From assembly GCA_009731375.1 (NCBI GenBank), contig BJOX01000002.1, forward strand, positions 348,217 to 409,682: DNA of 61,466 nucleotides, given 5' to 3'. The notes beneath the pieces are model-generated. The model saw only the letters and a list, made by a program, of their open reading frames with translations. It made no database searches and was not told the origin of the DNA. Within the stretch, counting starts at the first letter, position 1, and every line of letters begins with the position of its first letter. Positions 12,421 through 25,030 of the stretch are shown here, piece after piece. The position numbers and the translations under genes were made by a program. The stretch is from Paulinella micropora. Its lineage: Eukaryota > Cercozoa > Imbricatea > Euglyphida.

Positions 12421-12662
12421 CAAAATATATAGTCGGCGACATTCAAGTTAATAATATAACAGTCCATCTAACGACATGAAGAATGAGGAATACCTAACGC
12501 AGTATCGGAATGAATACCGTACCGGACCGAAACATTAATATCGTGTTAAACTTTCTTCAAGTTTTTACTTCAAGTTTACATTTCTATTTTTAGTTCCGTT
12601 ACTTCATTTTTCCATTTATTTATCAACTGTCGGCCATAACTTGTAATTGTTACGTTTTCAAC

Positions 12663-13477
12663 TAATGACTTGCAATATACAAAAGAATGACTTTAATGAT
12701 TATACCACGTCCAACAGTAACGGACGACTGAAACTTGTGACGAATGGTAGGTATTAAGAAAGGAACAATAACTGGACTCACTTTGTGGGGGCAGATCATA
12801 GTCACTTGTGAGCTTGGATACAACACCAAGTGATAAATACACAACGAACTCTTATTAAAAGTCTCTATCATCGGTTTGCATTATTAAATCCTGACTCGAC
12901 TCCAGAGAGCAGGTGAAATACCTTAGGAAGTGGGAGAGTAATTACTCATAGCGGCCCTTCATTTAGTGAGAGACATTGCATTTCTGGTACTGGTGGCTAC
13001 CTTTTTAGGTATTGCCTATTTCGTTTATATAGTTATTAATACCGTAAGTTTTCTGTTAGACGTTTTGTTTTCTTTTAGCAACTCAGCATGCTCATTATAG
13101 AGGCCTTTATCGACTCCTTTCAGAGTCCACCGGTCTTGTCTCACACAGCTACCAAAAGGGAGGGAAGGCAAATTTTAATAAAAGAGAATTCTGACAACTA
13201 CAGTACGTCGCAAAACTAAGATAAGCGTAACGTAAATTTCAAATAAGCTGGAGGGAAACTATAATGACTGGACTGGACTCCAGTTATTGACTAATTATCT
13301 AGAAATTTCTACACTGACTGATTAAGTTAATACTGCTACTAGAGTGGCAAAATATAGTGTCCGCTGTATCACTGAATAATTAACTGGAAATTGTTGTGTC
13401 TGTCCGTCCTTATGACAAATCAAACTACCCTAGTAACGGTAACTCCGGGTAACGTCGGAAATGAAACAGGAATAACG
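12663..13477 (-). repeat. Probable 3' LTR of outer copia element A
   Basis: It lies just after a purine tract (minus-strand AAGGGGGAG at 13,478-13,486), where a copia 3' LTR starts. Its far end (TAATGACTTGCAATATAC onward) resembles the terminal 130 bases of element B's LTR (TATTGACTTACGATATACC). The start reads CGTTATT in place of the expected TGTTA. The 5' LTR partner was not found, so the boundaries are inferred. Confidence 0.45.
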
Positions 13478-13486
13478 CTCCCCCTT
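13478..13486 (-). other. Polypurine tract of element A
   Basis: AAGGGGGAG on the minus strand, downstream of the RNase H end and next to the putative 3' LTR; the usual plus-strand primer site of copia elements. Confidence 0.5.
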
Positions 13487-13881
13487 AGTTATTTGTCATA
13501 ACTACGTGACTATATTCAGTCGAGTCTAACATCTAGGAAAAAAATTTCGAGCGCTTTCCGTAAGGGGTATCAAAAGTCCAGAAAAATTATATATATAAAT
13601 TATGGTAGAGGTGTGAGAAAAAAGTGGAAAGAAAGAAAGCGATCAGTTCTTTGCGTAGAAGTAGTTCTGCAGTCTCCGACGCCCCCTGCCGCCGGAAAAG
13701 TCTGGTTGGGGTGGCGCGGCCACCCGCGCCCGGCAAGCCCGAATCCCCCCTCCGCCAACGGCCGCGATCCAACGATCCGATCGTCCAATGCGTCCAGATC
13801 AACACCTGTAGGAGAGGACACACTCGCACAAAAGAGAACACAAAGAAACACAAACACAAAACATCGGTGAAACACCCGTAA
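13487..13881. other. Non-coding end of element A with a GC-rich island (about 13,670-13,800)
   Basis: Lies between the RNase H stop and the polypurine tract. The middle 130 bp are far richer in G and C than anything nearby (CGGCCACCCGCGCCCGGC). Both strands are open for about 85-90 codons there, but no domain is recognisable. Confidence 0.4.
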
Positions 13882-14262
13882 TCATTCCGGGGATTCCGGA
13901 ATGATAACCGTGAATTTGTTCAATAGATATACGAACTGGTCACGTGGCAACGGTTTGGTAAGTAAATCACCTATTTGCTTTTTAGTACTGACTTTAATAA
14001 ACCTTATCTCACCATCTCTCTGTGAATGATGTATGAAATGTAGTTCGAGAGGTAAATGTATGGTGCGTGGTCCGGATAATCCCCGTTCGCCTGCGAGAAT
14101 TGTTTGGGCGTTATCCTCATATAATTCAACCGGACCATTTTGCGGAATTCCGAGTTCCTGTCTAACATGACCTACAGCTAGACCCTCTCTAATACATTCA
14201 GCTGCTGCAAATATTTCAGCATCATTCGAGCTAAGGGCTATCCTACTGTCTTTTAGAAAGCC
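13882..14262 (-). pseudogene. Copia element A: RNase H
   Basis: The minus-strand frame ends in TGA at 13,882-13,884. It shows NDAEIFAAAECI (YxAExxA-like), VELYEDNAQT with the catalytic Asp of the DN motif, and FIKVSTKKQIGDLLTKPL, the standard copia RNase H ending. It removes the RNA strand during reverse transcription. It is separated from the reverse transcriptase by a C-run and ten N, which break the frame. The gap, rather than mutation, may be the cause. Confidence 0.8.
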
Positions 14263-14306
14263 AACCTATAGGGTCCCCCCCCCCCCCCCCCCCCCCNNNN
14301 NNNNNN

Positions 14307-15221
14307 CAAACCTTATGGGCCGCATCGGGCCATAACGTGACTTTTGGATAGGATTGATCCTCTTGCGAGGACTTAGGCCCGTGAAATGCTAACCCGCGAA
14401 ATGAGCCGATCAAATACCGCAATATCCTTCCTAACATGGCATAAGTGACTCCCTTATCTATGGTCTGCATGACACTAGCTGCATTGAGCGCCTGTTCTAT
14501 ATCCGGCCTAGTCATCTTAGCTAAATAGAGAAGACTACCAACTATGCTAGCTATAGCGAACTTACGCAACGCTGCATCATCGGACATAGCTAAGGGCAAC
14601 TGATCTAGTGCAGGGGTGCTTACGGGGCGGGACTTATCATATCCAAACTCCCTTAACACCTGTAATTGGTACTTACGTTGATGAAGGACGATTCGTCCCC
14701 CTTCCTGTACTATTTTAATCCCTTTGAAATCCCTTGCAACTCCAAGCAGTTTTAGGGGGAAATGCTTCTCCAAAGCACTTGCAAAGTCTTCATACGCCTT
14801 CTTGATGGGCGCGGTAAAGACTAAGTCATCTACATGAAAGATCCCCACTATGGCTTCTCTTATGGGCTTGCCTTTTTCAACAAACATGCAAAGGTCTGAG
14901 TCTAACAGCCTAAAGCCAAGCTCCTCTAACTTTGGGGCTAATATCTCATACCATCTACGGCCTGCTTGCGGCGCGCCATACAAAGCACCAAATACGCAAT
15001 ATCATCCCCTCATGCCCCACTCTGTCTAACCCATCAGGAGCATAGGCAAAAACAGGGTCATGCATTCGCGCATTAAGGTAGGCATTCTTAAAATCAACAC
15101 CATACAGCTTATGGCCATGCCAAGCAGCAAGCTTTGCAAGCATGAGCAGTGAGCGGTGGGCGGTGCAAGGCACAAATAGTTGGTCAGGGTTGTAACTAAC
15201 ACCTGCCTCTAAACATATCAC
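14307..15221 (-). pseudogene. Copia element A: reverse transcriptase core
   Basis: Two overlapping minus-strand frames (14,955-15,221 and 14,307-14,983) give the RVT_2 core: KLYGVDFKNAYLNA with the first catalytic Asp, APQAGRRWYE, and FHVDDLVF with the DD pair, then STPALDQLPLAM and SLLYLAKMTRPDI at the join to RNase H. A shift of frame near 14,970 separates the two, so this copy cannot make a full Pol. Confidence 0.88.
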
Positions 15222-16343
15222 CTCTAAGCGCTAATCTAGACTTAACAAACTTGCGTCCTTTCTCATCTAGTTTGACTTTGTGTACCCATGTCAGCCTAAC
15301 TACCTTGCTAACGCCGGCCTCTTGTGCCGTCTTTGGGGACACCCATGTGTAAGTTTTGAAGTTCTTAAGGGGCTCTAATTCCTTACGCATGCCCTTGAGC
15401 ACGTCCTTAGCGGACATGCCCTGCTCGGCTACATCTTTCGGGACACGAACGTTCAGATACAACAAAAGTTCATTCTGTTCATTCATGCAAGACAACATGA
15501 CAGTCTCTCTCTCTCCGACAGGCAATACGGACTCTTCTGTGATAATGACGTATTTTTTTATTTCAGAGTCTAACATCTTCTCTAACCTGCCCTCAAAATC
15601 AACAAAGTGAGAAGGTTTTCTCTGTTTGCACACTTTTAATCTCTCTGATGGGTTGCATGGGTGTTTTGCTACCCCTCTATGCTTAACTCCCTCCCACCCC
15701 TCTCCGTATTTTTCTCTTGCCCAGTCCTTGCCCCACTCTGCAGCGGGGGCCTCCACTATCACACCCTCTAGTACTTGAGCTTGTTTAGGCTCTTTCCTCT
15801 CTCTTGGTTGGTTGGTTGGTGCAGTGGGCGGTTCTGTCTGTCGTCTCTCTCTCTCTCTGTGTGGACCATGTTAGCGGCTGATATACTATCGCTCTGCTCC
15901 CATGTCCTACCCTTACTAGGCTCTTTGTCTTCGTGATGGGCTCTCCTCTCATGCTCTGCCTGTGGGTCTGAGGGATCACTGCCTACCTGTGATTGTTCTA
16001 GCTCTCTCTCATGTGCGTGTGTGGGTGAGGTGGTGGGATGGGGTGTTTCTGCCTGTGTGGTGTCGATGTCCTGTGTAGGAACAGTATCTGTCTGACTGTC
16101 GTGTGGTGTGGTGTGTTTGTAATCTGTGTTATCATCCCCATCATCCCCTCCATGCTCCCCCTCAACATCACACTCCACCTCATGGGTCTGTGCTTGTGTG
16201 TGAGTGGGTGTGTACATCATCATCAACGTCCCTGTCCTCACTCTCATGGGTTTGTGCTTGTTCGTGAGTGGGTGTGTGTGTTTTGTCAACATCGACATCC
16301 CTCTTCTTACTCTCCCCCTCAGAAACTTCACAATCCCACTCAA
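15196..16343 (-). pseudogene. Copia element A: linker and start of reverse transcriptase
   Basis: The frame at 15,196-15,762 ends in VRLTWVHKVKLDEKGRKFVK, the conserved entry to the copia reverse transcriptase, followed by SRLALRGD. The frame at 15,768-16,343 is the low-complexity, His/Thr/Glu-rich linker that separates integrase from reverse transcriptase. The linker is cut at its upstream end by the inserted element B; integrase continues at 26,112. Confidence 0.75.
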
Positions 16344-16348
16344 CTAAT
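16344..16348. repeat. Target site duplication CTAAT, left copy
   Basis: CTAAT directly beside the LTR of element B, matched by CTAAT at 26,107-26,111 on the other side. Five bases is the usual copia spacing. Confidence 0.85.
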
Positions 16349-16587
16349 TATTGACTTACGATATACCGAAGAATGACTTTAATGATTATACTTTACCCAA
16401 CAGTAACGGATGACTAAAACGATTGGTAGGTATTAATAACAGAACAATAACTGGACCCACTTAATGGGGGCAGATATACCCACTCGGTCCATTAGGTGGA
16501 TTGGCATTAGTTATTCTGATAGGGGATCTAACCGCATAACCCGGTTAAATACATGGATATATTAGTTACCAAATCTATAGTCTAACA
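16349..16587 (-). repeat. Element B 3' LTR
   Basis: Begins TGTTAGACTATAGATTT on the minus strand right after GGGGGAG, and ends CGTAAGTCAATA. It matches the 5' LTR apart from a block of about 35 extra bases near 16,480-16,515. Confidence 0.88.
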
Positions 16588-16594
16588 CTCCCCC
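16588..16594 (-). other. Element B polypurine tract
   Basis: GGGGGAG on the minus strand directly before the 3' LTR start TGTTAGA, as in many copia elements. Confidence 0.85.
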
Positions 16595-18122
16595 TGATTA
16601 CTTTCGATTAGTACAAACTGTGACATAATTAAAGATAACCCTTAAGCCTGTGGAAATATGTATTAGCATAAAAATGATGGAAATTAAATTAATATTACAC
16701 CTATCGATTATCCACTCCCTCTCCTCTCGTAGAAGTAGATACATCGGCTCTGCTAACAGGGATGTCCCATTCAGAGCTATGCCCCGGCCCATAGCGCAAT
16801 ACGTGTGACTCACGTACTGTAATCCTGTAATAGCAGTGTGACGTAGGTAGTAGAGCGCTCGCACTCCTCCGTGCTATCCCTTAATCTAGCTACCTTTATA
16901 CTGCCTTCCCAGAAACTTATTATTTCTAACTTACTTCAAGGGGAGACTCTAACTGAATGAAATATCATGTTATGATACTATCATAGGCAAATATGAGTTG
17001 ATCCCAGTTGATATAAATTTGAAAAATATGCATTAATAGCCATAAACATAGAATATGTAATCATCATACATGATTTAAATAGTTAAATATCGGGAAATAT
17101 CAAACCCGAATAGCATTGTCAGGAACGGATTGTCTGGGTCCCTGCAAGGTTGTCAAAACATAAAACATAAAAATGAGCGTAAATTTTGCGTGAAATTCGC
17201 AAACCCGCATATACCCGTCTGCACACACCAATACAACCTCATGCAATGAGACATGCACAGAAACGATAAAATAAACGCACATATTCATGATGCACATACG
17301 ATAATGCAATAAAAACAGGTATAATTACTTAATATATGACCGGGCAAATATGATTTATATACAATACACATGACAGGTAAAGATATCGCTGGATAGCAGC
17401 AAAACAAACATGCTGGGCCTCCGCAGCCTATACGCAGTTATGAACATGCCGGTTCCGCTACCTGAAGCACCTGCTGGTAAGATGTATATAGTCATAGCAT
17501 ATAGATAAACATGTAACCATAAGAAACAACATATGACAACATCATCATGAAATAATTCTGTATAGACGCGCAACATTACCGACATTACAACAGAAAACAT
17601 CAACATGAAGATAATAACATTAAAGGTTGCATTTTAACATTAATTATCTATTACATCTGACGGTTGTCATAGGATACAAGCATATACCGAGAAATATGAG
17701 CGATCCGATCACATCGACAACTATGTCTACCATTTAGTTGCGCTAACAAAATTATAACCATAGTACAAAGCTCCCTGGTGGCCTCATTGGGTCTACTTAG
17801 TTTACAATCTACTATGTCTGGTCATAACTATTACTATTAACTATTATCATAACATTAACTTCGATTAAGTCTATATAGCAAAGTAGATCATCGACACGTG
17901 CGATATAATCTATGTAACATGTATAAACTTCTAATGTCGCAATAACAGCAGTGGCTCTCTCTCCCCCTCGCTTTTCGGAGTTTCATGTAGCAAAAGTGAG
18001 TTTAGTTGATAAATATTTAGACATTAAAGGAGACAAGAGCAGAATACACAAACAATCAAAATACAGCAAACAATAATGTCATATAACGCATGGTGCAGAA
18101 TGCATAATACAACAAAGCAAAG
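16595..18122 (-). other. Element B 3' non-coding region
   Basis: About 1.5 kb of AT-rich DNA between the RNase H stop and the polypurine tract. No open frame with a recognisable domain was found on either strand. Unusually long for this position, so it could hold captured or decayed sequence. Confidence 0.6.
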
Positions 18123-18712
18123 CTATTCAATCGGCATTTCTACCGTGACATGCCCGCAGATTGGCGAGAATTGCGGAAGTGCAAGAGATTTAGTCAGGTA
18201 ATCTGCTAAATTTTTCTTTGACGCAATTTTGTACAAGTGCACGGCCTTGCACGGCACCTGTCGACTAAGTAATGAAAACAAACCGCAATGTGATTAGTAC
18301 GGTTTTCACCCAAGCCACGAGCCGACAATGAGATAGCTCCTGAGTTATCCTCGAGGATCGGGATGGTGCCCGGCGAGTAACCCATATCTACCAGCACCTT
18401 CCGAATGGCCTCTGCCTCCCTGACCGCCTCATCCTCCCTGACCGCCTCATTTGCGGCTATAATCTCAGCTTCGACAGTCGAATTGGCAACAATGGACTGC
18501 AACTTAGAGAAAACTGAAATCGGGGTCAAGTGAAAGAAGAAAATGAAACCTCTTCGAGATCTTCTGTCCTCAACACGAGAAGCGAAATCGGAATCGCAAT
18601 AACCGAACACAGGGGTATTTTGCCGGATTTCCTTTGGAATTTCCCCTTCACCGAGCTTGACTGAGTTCTGAGCTAAATGAGTAGGGTCAATGTCCTGAAA
18701 CGATTCCATCAC
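18123..18712 (-). pseudogene. Copia element B: RNase H
   Basis: Shows VFGYCDSDFASRVEDRRSRR, the copia RNase H opening, then NSTVEAEIIAANEAV and ILEDNSGAISL. A frame break near 18,240 leads into KIASKKNLADYLTKSL and the stop at 18,123. A small in-frame tandem duplication gives AVREDEAVREAEA. Several changes point to a decaying copy. Confidence 0.85.
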
Positions 18713-20641
18713 GGGCGACCCGGAAAACTGTCTGTGCTTACGCTCCCCTGGTTAGCGTAACTCCACATCGAAGTGATAGTTTTGTCCGCTCTACGAAAGA
18801 AAATCCCACGAGGGGTAAGCAAAAACCTGCAAATCTTATCGATACGCGAATACGCACGAGGGGGGTTCGGGATCATATCCAAAGCTGCCATATTCAAAGC
18901 GCAAACGATCAAAGGCTGAGTGTTGACTGCTACGAAAAGTAAGACACCGATGAAAGTACGAAGATCATACTCTAAAATGAGATGTCCGGGCTTGAGTGGA
19001 CGAACAACATCAGAGGTATTGGGGGACTTGGCGGGAATAGCGCCGTCATAGCCAAGCTATAAATCCTTGTACAAGGATGCCATTCTCGAAATGATCGAGA
19101 GAAATGTTTTTGAACAATGTGGCAACACCGAGGTCCTTGCATCTCAAACCACTTTTCTGGAAGAACTTAACTAACTCAAGGTGTTCTTTCTCGTTAGCTA
19201 CATGCAATCCATCATCTACATGAAATGTGATCAATGTGGTGTGCAGTGGGTTGTTGTTCTTCACAATAGAATACGATGCCTTGTCAATGGCAAGGGGCTT
19301 GAACCCACACTTAACCACTATCTCATTCAACACATCGTACCAAAGCCGTCCTGATTCAGGGTGGCCGTAATACGCTTTGAGAATGAGCCACACCCACCCA
19401 ACACGTTCAAAACCAGGTGGAGGACGTGCGTAGATGGTGTAAGGCATGATAGCGTGCAAATATGCAGTGACAAAGTCAACAAGCCTCAAATCTCTGTTAT
19501 GAACAGCAGCGTGCGCAACAAACATGAGAAATGTGCGGTGATGAGCAGTAGGAGAATATGTACGTTTAGCATTAAAATGAATGCCAGGTTCCATTAAATC
19601 TCCTCTTATTGCTGTTCTGGCCTTGCAATAAGTACCACCTTTAGGGTCTGGCTTTACCGTATCTACCCAGGTTAGTGATATTATTTTACTGCCGCTTCTC
19701 CTCGCCTCTGTCTCTCTCACCCATTCGAACGATCTCAACTCTTCCTGCTGCTGTATCTCTTTCTCTCTTGCTGCCTTCTTGTCTTGTGGTTTGATATCGG
19801 GAGGCAGTTCCATGGCAGAGTAAAAGCAAGCATTATGAGCAAAATCGGGTACTACCTCAAGCAATTTTGCGGCAGGCAATATGGGTGGTGGTTGTGTTGA
19901 CGCTACTGTAGCTGGTGCTACACTAACTGGAGGAGCAATTGGTTGCTTCTGGGGTCTGACTCTCTTCTGTCCCGCGGGTATGAGATTATCGCCTGATATC
20001 TCACCCTGCGTCCATGAACGAAAAGTAGCGGGGTTGGGCTTATTTGGAGATAATACTGACTGAGTTTGTTCTCCTTCGTTCAACTTGGGCACAACCGGGG
20101 TTTCTACGCTGACTTCTGGGGGGTTGATAAGACTGGTCGTACCGACTGAAATAATCCTATATTTCTCTATCTCACTATCTAACATTCTCTCTGCTTTTCC
20201 CTCTCCGAAGTCTATGTAATGCGTAGGTTCCATCTTTCCTGAGATTGCTTTCAACGCTCCCCCTGGACGAATGGCACGTCCCTTTCTGATATGTGTGCGC
20301 CACTGCTCTCCATGTTGAGTCTGAGCCCATTTTTCTCCAAATTCTGGGGCAGGAACTGCTACTTCAACTCCCTGTAATGGGTCCAGTCGGTTCGACAGTC
20401 TTGCCTTCCTATTCTTTGCTTTGGGAAAGGCTATCGAACTGACTGGCGGTGTACTGACACTCTCTTTTTCTGGTTGTGGGTTTCCTCCCGGATCATGGAC
20501 TTGTGGGGTGACTGGTGGGGACAACTGTTCGACATCCGTATCACTTTCACTTTCCACTACCACAACCTCTTTTTCCACAACTACAGAAGACCTAGAAGCA
20601 CCCGAAATGGGCAAACCCTGTTTCCTAGGATAAATTCCCAC
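18709..20641 (-). pseudogene. Copia element B: integrase C-terminal linker and reverse transcriptase
   Basis: The 531-codon frame at 19,046-20,641 carries a Pro/Ser/Glu-rich linker and then the RVT_2 core: ISLTWVDTVKPDPKGGTYCK, ARTAIRGD, LVDFVTAYLHA with the first Asp, and FHVDDGLHV with the Asp pair. After a stop near 19,046 the C-terminal part resumes at 18,709-18,912 (CALNMAALDMIPNPPRAYSR), which leads into RNase H. The break between the two frames makes this a pseudogene as read. Confidence 0.88.
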
Positions 20642-20758
20642 TTCTGATCCCTCTATTTCTAAAGCGTCGACGATCCCGCTTTCTTGATTGTTCTCAACAT
20701 CTCCCCCTGCTGTACGAGACTTTGGGGCTGGTGGATCCTTATTCCAACTTACCCTTTC

Positions 20759-21804
20759 TCACTTCTCGTCCTCTAGGGGGTCTATCTTGAGAACTTTAGC
20801 AGCTACTCTTTTTCCCATGCGATTCACATCGAAACGAACATCTCTCAGATCTCCGTAGATACGTTTGCCTATAGGATCATACACTCTGTAGTATCCTGTG
20901 GTTGGTTCGTACCCTAGAAATATGACAGGCACACCCTTGGGCTCTCCCTTCTTACTCTCCACCTTTATGATAGCAGCACAACCAATGGGTTTTAGGGTGT
21001 GACATTAGCGGTTTCTTCTTGAAGATGGCCTCAAAAGGGGAAATACCCTTGAACCTTCCGTGTGCGTTAGGTATTCTATTTTCGATGTAAGTAGAGTTCT
21101 TTTCCATGTCTGTCCAAAAACTTATGAGCAAACCCGCGTCAAGTCTGGCAGCTGTTGCTGGGCCTTCCATGGTTAGATGTGATCTTTCTATCACTGCATT
21201 ACTCTTATTGTGGCCCTTAGGGGATGGGTAGAATTCTACTCCTGTACGCTTAACCCAGGACTTAAAAACTCCGTATCCCCTATACTCCTGATCTGACTTG
21301 ACCATTCTAACAGCATTTCCTGTCTGACGTTCAAATAATGCAACTGCCTCAAGAAAATAGTCAAAAAAACTCGTTCTTTTGTTTTAGGTAGTAGTCCCTT
21401 ACGTATCCGCTAGCTACGGACTTAATGGTGTACTTGTATTTCCTACCATCATGAGACAACACTAAATAAAACTGAGTATCCAAGACTAAGCATTCTCCTT
21501 GGGGCCAATCCCTGTCATGTCTATTCTTCGAACTGTGATCTACTTCTTGCATCTTAGCTAGACTATGGCACTCACATTTTCTCACGGCTTCTCTCCAATC
21601 CTTTCCTATGATCGTCCATCCCTGCGCCTTAGCTAGCCTATCCATCGCCACACCGCCTCTATGTAATGCCATGCGGTGAAGTATAACGAAATGGATGTTC
21701 TTGCTCGCATCTGGACGGACAACGGGTAAGAGGTATGAGAAATAGTATGTGTTGTTGTTTACTTTCTCTCCAAGTTCAGTGTCACATTCGTACGTGTATG
21801 GCAC
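20759..21804 (-). pseudogene. Copia element B: GAG-pre-integrase zinc region and integrase
   Basis: The frame at 21,361-21,804 has the HHCC-like integrase N-terminus (HRMALHRGG then CECHSLAK) and DWPQGECLVLDTQFYL, with the first catalytic Asp of the DDE triad. The frame at 20,952-21,305 has GVEFYPSPKGHNKSNAVIER, with the Asn-rich stretch and the catalytic Glu. The frame at 20,759-20,962 has VPVIFLGYEPTTGYYRVYDP, the integrase end common to copia. Three separate frames mean at least two frame breaks. Confidence 0.88.
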
Positions 21805-21941
21805 ATAGTTACAACCATGGTCACATCCCCATCCACAAACACATGCTGATACATTTCCACAAAATGGATAACTTGTGATAGCATTTGGTGCAGTGAGTTG
21901 TTGTGTGGCACTGTGGTTTATGTGCTTCTTCTTTCGATCCT

Positions 21942-22955
21942 TCAGTTTAGCAAGCTCTTCCTACTGTCAACCTGCTTCCCTGTGTGTGGGTCAAAGATGA
22001 GGTTAGGATCTAGTTGCTTTATGCTAGGCTTATCCCAAACGTATATGTTGTTCTGGGCTCTGCGACCTTGCGCAAGAATTGCTCCCTTATCAACTGGTAT
22101 GGGTTTGTCTAGCAAAATGATCTGTCCATTCTGATACACTACAGCATTTCCTGAATTATCCCAAGTGGCGGTAGATATCAGGGTATATGGCAGATCTGGG
22201 TTGTACACCGCATTCCTAGCAACTACGTCTATCTCTTCTCCGACTTCCGCTAACTGCACTGACAACTGGCCTTTCAGGGATGTAGTTATAATGCTGTTAG
22301 CTGTTCTGAACTTGGCCTCTCCTTTCACTAGATTAGTGAACAGTTCTTCGTTGGGTGATATGTTTGTGCTACAAGCACTATCATCAACTATACTATCTGT
22401 AGACAGATTGACCATAGCATGGGCATTGTGCATGATACTACCACCTTCATTCCTTTCCTCATCTTCTTCTTCAGCTCCCGGCTTTTCAATCGGACTTGGT
22501 CTGGGGACTGGACCTAAGATCTCTTGAATGTAAGGGTGCGAATTAGTATAAGCGATATAAAGAAATTTATGGCAAATTGGGTAGCGTCCTGTTGTGTTAC
22601 TAGAGCTACTACTTGCCGCTTGTGCTGGGAGTAATGATGGCAATGCTTTAACATCAAGGTAGGACCTATAGCTACTCTTTCCCCTACGTCTGATAACAGT
22701 TTCTCCCCCGCTGTCATCTGAATCTACCCTATCTTTACTACCTGGGGTATCTGGGATTTCTGTAGCTACTCTTCTTTCGTATCCTATCTCCTGTTTTGAG
22801 TTCCGATTTAGTGAGATAATTTGAAGGGGACATCCACTTATTCGGGAATTAACCATACTGACTGCTGTCTGGGTTTGTCCAATGTCCCGGAGTATGTTCA
22901 AAAGATTCCTCTTCTTCGTCTTCTCTTTCTGATCGGTCAGTTCTTGCTGTCTCAT
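21942..22955 (-). pseudogene. Copia element B: aspartic protease region
   Basis: A 338-codon frame. The retropepsin active site appears as VDDSACSTNISP (Asp-Ser-Ala in place of Asp-Ser-Gly), followed by the copia-type middle (FRTANSIITTSLKGQ) and NPDLPYTLISTATW before the integrase. The N-terminal third is a basic/acidic linker. It releases Gag and Pol products in intact elements. Confidence 0.8.
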
Positions 22956-22986
22956 TTACTCCTTCGTTTACGCTCTCACTCTCTGG

Positions 22987-23971
22987 CTAAGCACTATCCA
23001 TCCTGACTACATGAGGTGATCTAGGCCTATCACTGTTCACACATAAAGCCATAGTTCCTATTTTGAGTTCATCTGGTGGAATATTGCTGGAGATCGCTGC
23101 CAGATGTGTTGGGGGCAAAGGACATCCATCCTGATCTCTTGGAATCCCTTTGTAAACAGGATCGTATAGAACGGGGTCTCTAATCTCTGCCAGAGCAGCT
23201 ATCATGAGAGCTTTCGCTTCTTCTGTCATTTCAGGGCTTTTGTCAGAGTCTGGTCTGAGTTTTGGCTTGTGAAACACACAGTTTCTGAATCTAGTCAGCC
23301 TCCAGGGGGTGCGCTTGCTCCCGGTCCTCCTTTCCTACAAAGGCCCTAGGGTCCACTTACTCGCTTGCCTGTCTCTCTGACTATGCACTCGCATCTCTTG
23401 TTGTCGGGGATCAAAAACTCCTCTGGTGTCTCAATCTTTCTTGATCTCCAAACCTTAGCATAATTAAGATTAACTGGTTCTAAGGGGATAGTGTCAATGG
23501 GGACAAACCAAAAAGCTCTGTCAAAACTAACGAGAGATCGCGCCCTAAATGTCTACTCTGTGCTTCTAGTAATGCGTATTTCAGCAAAAAGTCGCTAGTG
23601 AAGTATGGGACGTGAAAGATGCTGGGGTCAATCCCTCTAAACTCCTGTGGGGGTCTAGCTAGGGGTTTAACTTGCTGGTGAGTACGTGGGATGGGAATGG
23701 GGATAGGGTTGGTCTGAGGCCTACTCTTACTCTCCCTCTTCTTCACTTCCACGTTCATGTGTATCCACTGTATGAGTTGTAGTGAGTCCTCAGTCTCGTC
23801 ATTGTCATCATCTTTCTGACTACCCTGATCTGACTGTTCTGATGACTCTACTTCTTCATCCTCTAGTGGAGCTACTGACTCTTTCTCGTCTTGTGATGAT
23901 TCGTTCTCTTCCTCTTCCTGTTCACCTACACAAATGAACTTACCTTTCCTAGGTCCTTTTCTCTTGTTCAT
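22987..23971 (-). pseudogene. Copia element B: gag-protease spacer
   Basis: Two minus-strand frames (22,987-23,277 and 23,480-23,971). The second is very acidic (EQEEEENESSQDEKES). No catalytic motif. They lie between the gag zinc knuckle and the protease, and a frame break separates them. Confidence 0.6.
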
Positions 23972-23985
23972 TGTGCTGCCTTTCC

Positions 23986-25030
23986 TTAGCTTATGTTTAG
24001 AGCTATGCTTCTCAGAAGAGCTATCCTTTTGAGTGGGTTTACGTGGTCTGTCAAATGACTTAGGCTTAGTTGTCTTTCCCTGTCTTGCTGATATGCTTTA
24101 GTGAAAGAGCAATCACTACCTGTGTGTCTGACACCTCGTTTTCCCTCTCTGCAATCTGTTCGTACACACCTCGATGTACATTCATAACACATATGCCCAG
24201 CTTGCTTGCAGCAGTAGCATTTTAGTTCAGAATCTTTCGTCGTCGACACTGTACTAAATACTACCTGCTTTCCTTTTTGCGGTGTTATTACTTCCCTGTA
24301 CAGTTTTTCGTTGTTGTACTCTTGTGTGACCTGCACTATTTTTAGGGTTAGATGTTTCCAGTCCCATCTTTGATCCATGTGCTGCCATGTAGTAAAAAGG
24401 GTTGAGATAGGGTCTAGGTGTTGTAGGAGTCTAAACAGCTTCTTACTTTTCTTGTAGTCTGACTCTGCTCTTCCTTCGTCTAACTCGACTTGTCTGACTA
24501 GTGTCTTGTACTTTGTAAGCCATGTTTCTACCTTACTCATCGAACTAGGACCCTGCATAGCGTCTAGTTTGTCTAATCGACCTGCCTTAGCTATGTCGTC
24601 TAATCCTCTGTACTTGTCTACTATAGCTTTCCAGAATTTTGCTGGTTCACCTTCTGCTTCAGGCAACAATGCCATAGCATCCGGATTCAGCTGACATGAG
24701 GAAATAAGGTAAGCGAGCAACTCATCTTTCAGCTCTTCTTCTCCTCGTGTGATCTTGCTTTTCTTCATCCTCTATCTCTCTCTGTGTGACTGACTGTGAC
24801 GTTGGTTTGTCTGACGGTGATTTAGAGGAAGGTGTTAGCTGTGTAGGCTCACTCTTGACTGTGCTGGGAAAGACTATGACTCTTCCCTCTAAGCAAGGAA
24901 TTAACAATGTGTTAACTAACCTTAGAACAGCTATCAAGGTAGTCTCATACGTCTTAAAGTCTTTTATATTCCTTGAGAGAGGAGGAATTTTTAGATCTAG
25001 TTTCACTTTCGGGAAGGTATGTGATGCCAA
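23986..25030 (-). pseudogene. Copia element B: gag
   Basis: Two overlapping frames. The first (24,722-25,030) opens MASHTFPKVKLDLKIPPLSR and may hold the start codon. The second (23,986-24,768) has the UBN2-type gag body (AKFWKAIVDKYRGLDDIAKA, QRWDWKHLTLKIVQVTQEYN) and a CCHC knuckle, CYCCKQAGHMCYEC. Gag forms the virus-like particle that packages the element's RNA. A frame shift between the two parts is needed, so it is probably broken. Confidence 0.82.
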
